Under the pieces are notes generated by a model. It ran no database searches. It saw only the letters and a list, made by a program, of their open reading frames with translations, and was not told the DNA's origin. Made by a program: the position numbers and the translations under genes. Shown here one piece after another: positions 1 to 5,235 of a stretch of 5,235 bases of DNA. Every line of letters begins with the position of its first letter. Positions within the stretch are counted from its first letter, which is position 1. The stretch comes from Campylobacteraceae bacterium (GTDB lineage: Bacteria > Campylobacterota > Campylobacteria > Campylobacterales > Sulfurovaceae), in the NCBI GenBank assembly GCA_027030605.1, contig JALVEV010000025.1, positions 1 to 5,235 on the forward strand, written 5' to 3'.

Positions 1-3000
1 CAAAAGCTTCAAGTAGTACAAAACTACCTTTAATAGTTGGAGCACCAAGAAGAGATGCAAATGTAAATGAACACTATAGCTATATACCACAGATAAGCAA
101 TGATACAACAAGATTTGCTCCTGTAACAAAACCTTTTGAGATTCAAAACAAGCCTGATTGGGCTACTTTTAACCCTACAAATGGTGAACTTAGTGGTACA
201 CCAACACAGATAGGTGTTTACAGCAATATAAAAATTATAGCTAATGGAGATAATGGTATAGATGATATTACTTTTGATATTAGAGTCTCAAACAATGCTC
301 CATATCTTAGCCCAGCAGGTCAGTTGAGTTTAGATAATGAAAATTTAGAGTTTACTTTTAATGATAATGCTAATTGGAGAGATAATATCAATGAAGTTTC
401 TGTATATAGTTGTTATAGTCAAACAACACCAATAGTACTTGATAGTAGTGACTATACATTTGGAAATGGAACTTTACAGCTTCATGTATCTACTTCTCAA
501 AATGTAGCACTTCATACTCCAAGTATGGGAGGTGCTAGACTTATTATAAAAGCAGATGGTTATGATGATAATGAAGTTCTTATGGATTTTATAAGTGATG
601 GTCAATATGGTATAAAAGCTGAATTAAATACAACTTCTCCTCTCTTAGAGAGTTCTTTACATGGAGCAGTAGTTCATTTAACATTAAAAAACACTCTAAA
701 ATTTAAAGATAGCACTTTAGATAGTAGTAACTTTACACTTACACAAGCACCAGAAGCGACACATATTACAAATGTTAGATATATCGACGAAACACATGCA
801 GATATAACACTCTCCTATAATGGAGTAGATTTTGATTCAGATAAAGCAATAAGTATAAATATAAATAGTGATGAGCTTAATACTTCATGTGCAGATATAA
901 CTACAAATGCCCTACCAGTAACTGCAACTATAGAACGACCATATATCAATATGCTCTACCCTGATGACCCAACTCAAGGAGATAATTTTGGTATGAGTGT
1001 ATCTGACAGAAATGGTATGATTGCTGTTGGAGCAAGTAGTGGAGTCTATATCTTTAAAAAAGGAGATGATGGCAACTATACACAAACACAAAAAATTACC
1101 CCTCCAGAGACTTTAAATATAGTTCATACTTTTGGAGGGAGTGTAGCTCTTGATGGTGATTATTTAGTAGTAGGTTGTATATATAATAACCTTACCGAAG
1201 AGACTAAAGAAAACTCAGGTGTTGCTTTAGTCTATAAAAAAGATGAAAATGGAGTCTATCAACAAATAGCAGACCTTACACCTGCTGACAATGAAGCATG
1301 GGACAACTTTGGAAATTCAGTCTCTATAAGTGGAGATATGATACTAGTAGGTGCAAAAAATGCTCTTAGAGAACCAGACCGTATGGGTAGAGGAAAAGCT
1401 TATTTGTATAAAAATGATGGAAGTGACCACTTTACATTAGTTAAAACCATTACAAGAGCAAATGGAAAACCAGGTGACCAATTTGGTTTTGATGTAGCTA
1501 TAAAACATGGTATTTTAGGTACACCTGAAGCAGATAACTACTATATGTTAGTTGGTAGTTATGTTATGCCTGATTATGATAATGCTACAAATACAACAGA
1601 TTTGAAACCTGAACTTGGTGCTGGTTTTGCAAACTACTATATTTACAAAAATGATACCTTGTCAAATCCTGTAGTTATAAGTGCTAGTGATAGTAATACT
1701 CTTGCAGACCATTTTGGCTCTGGAGTTTCTATAGATAACAACTTAGTTGTTATTGGCTCTTCTCATAAACTTTATACTTATGCAAGAGGAGAAGGAGATG
1801 CCTTAAATCCAAGAGCAATAATACAAAATGCAGGAGCTGGAATTGGTGGTGGTAATTTAGAAATTTACTCTCCTTTCTTTGTTCCTAATCAAAGAAATGT
1901 TATTGTAGCAGGAAGAAAAAGTTTTGTTGCTAGTGAAGATGGTTCAACTTATCAAGAGTACAGCTCTCGTTTAAATGAGAGTGATAACTTAGGGTACAGT
2001 GCTTCAGTCTATGGTTTTGAAGTAGCAAGAGGTGATAACGCTAACAGTACTTTAGTAAATGGTGGTGGAGCTGTTTTAGTAACAAATGCTTATGAAAACA
2101 TAACAAGCCTCACAAGTACTGCTTCAACTCCACCAAATGTCTCAGCAGGAAGTGGAAATTTCTCTCTTGATTCTGAAAATATAGAGTTTACCTTTGATAG
2201 TGATGATAGTTGGAGAGATGCAATTACTAAAGTTATGTATAGAGCAGGAGCAACAGCACAATATGTAGAGCTTCAAAGAGGAGTAGACTACAATATAACA
2301 AGTGACAATAAGATAAAACTACTTATCTCTACTTCAACAAATCCAGCACTTCATACACCATATACAAGTGGTTCACTTCTTATAAAAGCAGATGGATATT
2401 TAGATAGAGTTGTAACTATAAACAGTGTAAGCAATGGAGCTTATGGAGTTAAAGCTACATTAAGTAGTGACAATGCACTAGATGAGAACAATCTAAATGG
2501 TGCAACTCTACATTTAGTACTCTCAAACAGTTTAGCTTTTGTAGATAGTAGTTTAGATAACTCTAACTTTACTCTAATAGATGCTCCAAACGGTTGCACT
2601 GTTTCAAATGTTACCTACATAGATACTACTCATGCCAATATTGTTTTGGCTTTTGATGGAACTGATTTTGATGACAATAAAACCTTGCAAGTTGAAGTAG
2701 ATGCTTCTAAATTAAATAATCATACAACTGTTACTACAAACTCTTTATTAATTACAGCTAATGTAGAAGATAATGACTCCATTCCTAGTGGAGCAACTCT
2801 TTTAGATGATATAAATATCACCATAAATGTAAACTCTTCTAAACATATAGACTTAGGGTTTGAAGATAGCACTGTATCAATCTATACTCAACCAACTAAT
2901 GGTAATGCTCAAGCTGTAAAAGTTGGAGGAGAGAGTTGGAATTTGATTTATACAATCAGTTCATGTTATGTAGGAGAAGATAGCTTTGTCTACAAAAAAG

Positions 3001-4907
3001 GTACAAATGAGTATGGACGAGTCAATATAACAATTCAGGGTGTTAATTTTGGAGATGATGTAAATAGAACTATATCTATGAACGAAAATGAAAGAATCTT
3101 TGCTCTACTACTATCTAAAACTTATCCTATAACGATAAAAACTGAGCCATCTCATGGACTCTTTAGTGCCTATCTAACAGATGTAAATGTATCAAAATTT
3201 AACTACTCTCCTACTAAAGGATATAGTGGAAATGACTATTTTGAGTACAACATAACTAAAAGTTTAAATGAGTGTAGTTTTGAAAGAGATGTTAGAGTAG
3301 ATTTCAATATTACCCCTTTACCACCACAAAAAGTAGCAGTTTCATTTCCAAATAACAATGGAGATTGTGTCTCTGCTGTAACTGATGGAAATAGTACAGT
3401 TCTTTTCTCAAATGATACTCTTTATAATGATGTTTGTACTGTAGAGGGAAATGGTTGGAATAGTTATTATAAAGTTGGTAACAAATTTTTATATCAAAAT
3501 GGACAATCCGTTCTTCATTCTATAAAACAAGATGCGACTGTATTTGATGTAAATAGCTATCAAAGAAACAGTTTAAAAACATCACAAATATTTTTAAATA
3601 GAAATATCTTAAATCATCCAATAGTTGAAAAGGTTCGACATGTTGGCTCAGATTATATTATTAGGTATATAGATAAACTGATATTTAATGCCTATACTCC
3701 AGTAGTTCAAAGTACAGTTGATATGGAAATACCAATGTATGGAACCCTCCCTTGGGTAACTGAGCAGTTTAGTACACCTACAACTCATAATGTTGAACCA
3801 GTAGCTGATATAGTTGGAGATATGGAACCAGGAATATCTGATAAAGATAAGGTAATAACATCTTTTGCTTCACTTGATGGTAGAGACTTTTTCTTAGGAT
3901 ATGATGGAGCAAATGGTAATGGTATGACCTTACAATGTTTTGATTTGACAGGAGGAAGAAATGGTGGGTATTGTGACTATATCTACTTAAATACTTTTGA
4001 TGCAACTCTTCATGATACAACCCTCTCTTTTTCAAATACCGATATAGTCTCTGTTTGGGACAAATCACTACTCTTTACCTATAGTGTATTTTCAAATAGT
4101 GGTTCAAAAGCTATGCTATACATAAGTGATGGAGAAGATGACTTCTCTACAGATGATATTACTTATCATGTTAAGCTGATTAGTGATGGCGAGTATGACA
4201 AACTTGATTTAGAAAAGTCAGAAAATACCCAACGAGTCTTTTACAAAGGAAAAAATCTTGCTACTAATAAAACAGAGATAGGGTATGTAGCTGAAGAGGT
4301 TGTTCCAGATCATTATAACTATTTGCATATTAATGATATTCGAACAATTTATTCATGTATGATTCAAGGAAGTACACAACAAGGAAGTACAAATCAGAGC
4401 TGTAGTAATACAACAGGTTTGCTAAATAGAAATTTTTGGTTAGAAAAACTAGTAGAGTTTGATGGAGATAGTAAGTTTTTAGTAACCAATAACAATCATG
4501 TTTACTATACAAATCCAAACAATAGACTCTATATGTTAGATGGTACTACTAGTACTGAAGTAGATGTAGGTTTAAGTGGTGGTGGACATATAGAGAGTCT
4601 ACAAAAAATAGGTAACTATATCTATGTACTTATTAGTTCAAGTAGTACTGAAGCAGTAAGATTATGGGTAATAGACCCAGCAACAAATCAAACTACAATG
4701 GTAGAAGATGGATATACAGGAGATACCGAGCATAACCATATAAAACTCTTCTTTAATCCTTTAAAAGGAGGAAATCAAATCGTTTATTCTCTAATAAAAC
4801 AAAATCCAGAAGAGACACAATATTTAGAGTTTAAATTATATAGCTATGATGCTTCAACAGGTACTAAAAAACTAATAGCTACACAGACCAAATTTAATGA
4901 GGAGTAA
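1..4907 (+). CDS. Large multidomain putative surface/secreted protein with Ig-like, HID-like and FG-GAP propeller domains (5' partial)
   Basis: The frame beginning at base 3 has no stop until TAA at 4905-4907, giving 1634 visible residues (residue n starts at base 3n). The true start is upstream of the window. The TTG at 324 is not a credible start, because the 107 preceding codons encode a recognisable domain, and the first in-frame ATG (525) lies inside another domain. Domains by residue: He_PIG-like 9-98; HID/DUF1533-like plus Ig-like module 108-311; FG-GAP beta-propeller about 313-700; second copy of the module 720-922; two Big_9/cadherin-like Ig domains about 931-1105; unassigned beta-rich region 1110-1634. 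The whole is rich in Asn, Asp, Ser and Thr with no membrane segment, as in extracellular adhesins. The C-terminus (ends KFNEE) shows no LPXTG, PEP-CTERM, RTX or autotransporter barrel, so any export signal must be N-terminal and unseen. An adhesion or ligand-binding role is inferred from domain types only. No enzyme motif was seen. Confidence 0.93.
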   Translation, partial: KASSSTKLPLIVGAPRRDANVNEHYSYIPQISNDTTRFAPVTKPFEIQNKPDWATFNPTNGELSGTPTQIGVYSNIKIIANGDNGIDDITFDIRVSNNAPYLSPAGQLSLDNENLEFTFNDNANWRDNINEVSVYSCYSQTTPIVLDSSDYTFGNGTLQLHVSTSQNVALHTPSMGGARLIIKADGYDDNEVLMDFISDGQYGIKAELNTTSPLLESSLHGAVVHLTLKNTLKFKDSTLDSSNFTLTQAPEATHITNVRYIDETHADITLSYNGVDFDSDKAISININSDELNTSCADITTNALPVTATIERPYINMLYPDDPTQGDNFGMSVSDRNGMIAVGASSGVYIFKKGDDGNYTQTQKITPPETLNIVHTFGGSVALDGDYLVVGCIYNNLTEETKENSGVALVYKKDENGVYQQIADLTPADNEAWDNFGNSVSISGDMILVGAKNALREPDRMGRGKAYLYKNDGSDHFTLVKTITRANGKPGDQFGFDVAIKHGILGTPEADNYYMLVGSYVMPDYDNATNTTDLKPELGAGFANYYIYKNDTLSNPVVISASDSNTLADHFGSGVSIDNNLVVIGSSHKLYTYARGEGDALNPRAIIQNAGAGIGGGNLEIYSPFFVPNQRNVIVAGRKSFVASEDGSTYQEYSSRLNESDNLGYSASVYGFEVARGDNANSTLVNGGGAVLVTNAYENITSLTSTASTPPNVSAGSGNFSLDSENIEFTFDSDDSWRDAITKVMYRAGATAQYVELQRGVDYNITSDNKIKLLISTSTNPALHTPYTSGSLLIKADGYLDRVVTINSVSNGAYGVKATLSSDNALDENNLNGATLHLVLSNSLAFVDSSLDNSNFTLIDAPNGCTVSNVTYIDTTHANIVLAFDGTDFDDNKTLQVEVDASKLNNHTTVTTNSLLITANVEDNDSIPSGATLLDDINITINVNSSKHIDLGFEDSTVSIYTQPTNGNAQAVKVGGESWNLIYTISSCYVGEDSFVYKKGTNEYGRVNITIQGVNFGDDVNRTISMNENERIFALLLSKTYPITIKTEPSHGLFSAYLTDVNVSKFNYSPTKGYSGNDYFEYNITKSLNECSFERDVRVDFNITPLPPQKVAVSFPNNNGDCVSAVTDGNSTVLFSNDTLYNDVCTVEGNGWNSYYKVGNKFLYQNGQSVLHSIKQDATVFDVNSYQRNSLKTSQIFLNRNILNHPIVEKVRHVGSDYIIRYIDKLIFNAYTPVVQSTVDMEIPMYGTLPWVTEQFSTPTTHNVEPVADIVGDMEPGISDKDKVITSFASLDGRDFFLGYDGANGNGMTLQCFDLTGGRNGGYCDYIYLNTFDATLHDTTLSFSNTDIVSVWDKSLLFTYSVFSNSGSKAMLYISDGEDDFSTDDITYHVKLISDGEYDKLDLEKSENTQRVFYKGKNLATNKTEIGYVAEEVVPDHYNYLHINDIRTIYSCMIQGSTQQGSTNQSCSNTTGLLNRNFWLEKLVEFDGDSKFLVTNNNHVYYTNPNNRLYMLDGTTSTEVDVGLSGGGHIESLQKIGNYIYVLISSSSTEAVRLWVIDPATNQTTMVEDGYTGDTEHNHIKLFFNPLKGGNQIVYSLIKQNPEETQYLEFKLYSYDASTGTKKLIATQTKFNEE
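27..296 (+). other. He_PIG / dystroglycan-type cadherin-like Ig domain (protein domain)
   Basis: Residues 9-98 of the large protein follow the putative-Ig (He_PIG, CADG-like) pattern closely. There is a leading P-x-I-x-G-x-P strand, then Y-S-Y-I-P and S-N-D, then the diagnostic run PDWATFNPTNGELSGTP, followed by G-V-Y-S-N-I-K-I-I-A and a closing F-D-I-R-V strand. These domains usually occur in tandem in bacterial surface proteins, so more copies may lie upstream of the window. This domain also shows that the coding region extends left of the TTG at 324. Confidence 0.82.
324..935 (+). repeat. Duplicated module, copy 1: HID/DUF1533-like domain followed by an Ig-like unit
   Basis: Residues 108-311. 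The first about 90 residues (LSLDNENLEFTF, NWRDNI, then ALHTP and LIIKADGYDD) match the pattern of the Shr-like heme-interacting domain family (HID, formerly DUF1533): F-x-F, W-x-x-x-I-x-x-V and a final I-K-A-D-G-Y. The second half (from YGIKAEL to TATIE) is a beta-sandwich-like unit with LHGA, FKDSTLDSSNFTL, AP, YIDETHADI and DFD. I have a sense of this unit as a recurring module in bacterial surface proteins but cannot name its family. It pairs with copy 2 at 2160-2768. Heme binding is known for some HID proteins (streptococcal Shr) but is not shown by this sequence. Confidence 0.75.
939..2099 (+). repeat. FG-GAP repeat beta-propeller (integrin-alpha-like), about seven blades
   Basis: Residues about 313-700 contain repeated FG-GAP motifs: DNFG at 327, HTFG at 375, DNFG at 434, DQFG at 492, DHFG at 569 and a weakened DNLG at 661. 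Each is followed by a strand and, in most blades, by a hydrophobic-V-G/A motif (IAVGAS, LVVGC, ILVGA, MLVGS, VVIGS). Between them lie strands of the type YIFKKGDDGNY, LVYKKDENGVY and YLYKNDGSDHF. A further blade without the FG motif fits residues 612-650 (GIGGGN, VIVAG), making seven, the usual number for integrin-type propellers. The fold is typical of extracellular binding platforms. Ligand and metal binding cannot be told from this sequence. Confidence 0.85.
2160..2768 (+). repeat. Duplicated module, copy 2: HID/DUF1533-like domain followed by an Ig-like unit
   Basis: Residues 720-922 repeat copy 1 almost without length change: matching positions from FSLDSEN to YGVKATL are all exactly 1836 bases apart. 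Shared landmarks are SLD-x-EN, EFTF, WRD, ALHTP, LIKADGY, YG-x-KA-x-L, LDxSNFTL, AP, YID-x-THA and DFD. Over the second half (YG-x-KA-x-L to the residue pair LN) I counted 44 identities in 92 aligned residues by eye. Similarity is also visible in DNA around GAAAATTTAGAGTTTAC and its counterpart. This points to duplication within the gene or its ancestor, followed by divergence. A P-rich linker (TPPNVSAGSG) precedes this copy. Confidence 0.8.
2793..3317 (+). other. Two tandem cadherin/Big_9-like Ig domains (protein domains)
   Basis: Residues 931-1013 and 1014-1105 each end in the pattern typical of bacterial Ig-like Big_9/VCBS-associated cadherin domains. The first has Y-T-Q-P-T-N-G, then Y-V-G-E-D-S-F-V-Y and a closing V-N-I-T-I strand. 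The second has T-E-P-S-H-G, F-N-Y-S-P-T-K-G-Y-S-G-N-D-Y-F-E-Y, then a V-D-F-N-I strand. Such domains are stalk or spacer units in large adhesins. Here they separate the propeller and module half of the protein from the unassigned C-terminal region. The exact borders are approximate. Confidence 0.72.
3330..4904 (+). other. Unassigned C-terminal region of the large protein, possibly a second beta-propeller
   Basis: Residues 1110-1634 match no family I recognise. They show repeated short hydrophobic strands ending in aromatic residues, separated by polar turns: VGNKFLYQNG, GSDYIIRYIDKLIFN, GRDFFLGYDG, DKSLLFTYSV, DSKFLVTNNN, GNYIYVLISS, and RLWVIDPATNQT near the end. Strand pairs such as NRLYMLDGTT resemble propeller blades that report a value and then a label. 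Exactly six cysteines occur, in three close pairs (1122/1145, 1312/1324, 1452/1467), which would suit local disulfides in an exported protein. A propeller fold is an inference from this texture only; a different all-beta fold is equally possible. Confidence 0.45.
4365..4394 (+). repeat. 15-bp imperfect tandem repeat, two copies, in frame
   Basis: The unit CAAGGAAGTACACAA (4365-4379) is followed directly by CAAGGAAGTACAAAT (4380-4394), with mismatches only in the last three bases. It encodes QGSTQ then QGSTN, inside the loop between cysteines 1452 and 1467. The 15-base unit keeps the frame, so gain or loss of a copy would only lengthen or shorten this polar loop. Confidence 0.85.
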
Positions 4908-4925
4908 TATATTTAACTCCTCTTT
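4899..4925 (+). terminator. Possible weak terminator: inverted repeat over the stop codon of the large gene
   Basis: GAGGAGT (4899-4905) pairs perfectly with ACTCCTC (4916-4922) across a 10-base AT-only loop. The stem is followed by only three T residues (4923-4925) and then GG. The left arm overlaps the last codons and the first base of the TAA stop. The position at the end of the gene fits a rho-independent terminator, but the T-tract is short, so this is tentative. Confidence 0.35.
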
Positions 4926-4926
4926 G

Positions 4927-4944
4927 GTGCGATAGCAATCGCAC
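4927..4944. terminator. Small perfect hairpin in the convergent gap
   Basis: GTGCGAT (4927-4933) and ATCGCAC (4938-4944) form a perfect 7-bp stem with a four-base loop (AGCA); an eighth G-T wobble pair is possible at 4926/4945. It sits directly after the murG stop (4946-4948) on the minus strand and after the large gene on the plus strand. Neither strand has a clear T-run right after it (plus strand: five T only at 4952-4956). It may help end transcription from both sides, but this is inferred from position. Confidence 0.35.
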
Positions 4945-4945
4945 T

Positions 4946-5235
4946 CTACATCTTTTTCAAAAGTTCAGCAATCTGCAAAGCTCCATCTTTCTCTATCATC
5001 TTTTGAAGCTTTTTACTTTTTTGGCTCATATCTTCATTCAAAAGAGCAATCACTTTATCAAACTCTATCTCACTCTCACGCATAATCCAAGCGACATCTT
5101 GGTCAACTAAAAACTTAGCATTGTAGAACTGATGGTCTCCTGCTGCGTAAGGGTAAGGAATATAGAGAGCAGGACAAGCCATAGCTGAGAGTTCCCACAA
5201 AGTTGAAGCACCTGAACGTGCAATGGCAAAGTCAG
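4946..5235 (-). CDS. murG: MurG, UDP-GlcNAc:lipid I N-acetylglucosaminyltransferase, C-terminal part (5' partial)
   Basis: MurG is the peripheral, cytoplasmic-face membrane glycosyltransferase (GT-B fold) that adds GlcNAc from UDP-GlcNAc to lipid I, making lipid II for peptidoglycan. The frame is open at the right window edge, and the last 95 residues are visible, ending KKM before TAG (complement of 4946-4948). The visible part begins DFAIARSGASTLWELSAM, the conserved R-S/A-G-A-x-T-x-x-E segment of the nucleotide-binding C-terminal domain. The Glu should correspond to the one that contacts the UDP ribose in E. coli MurG. It continues with PALYIPYPYAAGDHQFYNA, the equivalent of the Q-x-x-N-A motif; the IPYPYAA form is what I associate with epsilonproteobacterial MurG. 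A TTG within this stretch (5198-5200) is an internal leucine, not a start. With a family length near 340-350 residues, roughly 250 residues lie outside. No downstream partner is visible on this strand, because the next gene is convergent. Confidence 0.95.
   Translation of the reverse strand, partial: DFAIARSGASTLWELSAMACPALYIPYPYAAGDHQFYNAKFLVDQDVAWIMRESEIEFDKVIALLNEDMSQKSKKLQKMIEKDGALQIAELLKKM

Noticed and set aside
324..326. TTG as the start codon of the large gene
   Set aside because: The frame is open upstream to the window edge and encodes a He_PIG-like domain directly before it. No convincing ribosome-binding site precedes it: AGCAGGT at 314-320 is in coding sequence and weak.
3778..4068. 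Minus-strand open frame of 96 codons
   Set aside because: It lies wholly antisense inside the large gene, and its product is a Leu/His/Tyr-rich string typical of reverse-strand reading of AT-rich coding DNA, with no domain.
4330..4518. Minus-strand open frame of 62 codons
   Set aside because: It is antisense to the large gene and dominated by Tyr, Leu and Phe with no recognisable motif; the plus-strand frame explains this region.
1..4907. Homopolymer tracts that could cause phase variation
   Set aside because: Runs of A or T seen by eye reach only about six bases, and there is no poly-G or poly-C tract, so contingency-locus behaviour is not supported.
5198..5200. TTG (minus strand) as a start of a short separate gene of 84 residues
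   Set aside because: It is the leucine inside the conserved MurG segment GASTLWEL, and the frame continues upstream to the window edge as MurG.
1..5235. CRISPR array, tRNA, insertion sequence or phage-defence system
   Set aside because: No regularly spaced direct repeats, cloverleaf sequence, transposase motif or terminal inverted repeats were found; almost the whole window is covered by two coding frames.

Overview
The window is AT-rich DNA with two genes, both cut by the window edges and pointing towards each other. The codon habits (mostly AGA for arginine, many ATA and TTA codons) and the close resemblance of the partial murG to epsilonproteobacterial MurG suggest a member of the Campylobacterota, for example a Sulfurimonas-, Sulfurovum- or Arcobacter-like bacterium. 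The genus is an inference.

Positions 1-4907 (+) hold one very long open frame. It is already open at the left edge, so the N-terminus and any signal peptide lie outside the window. The visible 1634 residues look like a mosaic secreted or surface protein, in this order: a putative-Ig/cadherin-like (He_PIG type) domain; a roughly 200-residue module that starts with an HID/DUF1533-like domain; an FG-GAP (integrin-alpha-like) beta-propeller with about seven blades; a second, diverged copy of the 200-residue module; two cadherin/Big_9-like Ig domains; and a C-terminal region of about 525 residues that I cannot assign. That last region is rich in beta-strand-like sequence and carries exactly six cysteines in three locally spaced pairs. 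The architecture suggests adhesion or surface binding. No catalytic motif is visible.

Positions 4908-4945 are a short convergent intergenic gap with two small inverted repeats that may act as weak terminators. Positions 4946-5235 (-) encode the last 95 residues of MurG, the lipid II-forming GlcNAc transferase. The two genes are convergent, so they do not share an operon, and nothing indicates that they work together. Hand-counted base composition differs sharply between them (the large gene near 28% G+C, the murG piece near 43%), consistent with a laterally acquired or fast-evolving surface gene beside a conserved housekeeping gene.

No tRNA, rRNA, CRISPR array, insertion sequence or origin was seen. 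I do not see a clear new multi-gene system here. The most unusual items are the architecture of the large protein and its unassigned C-terminal part.
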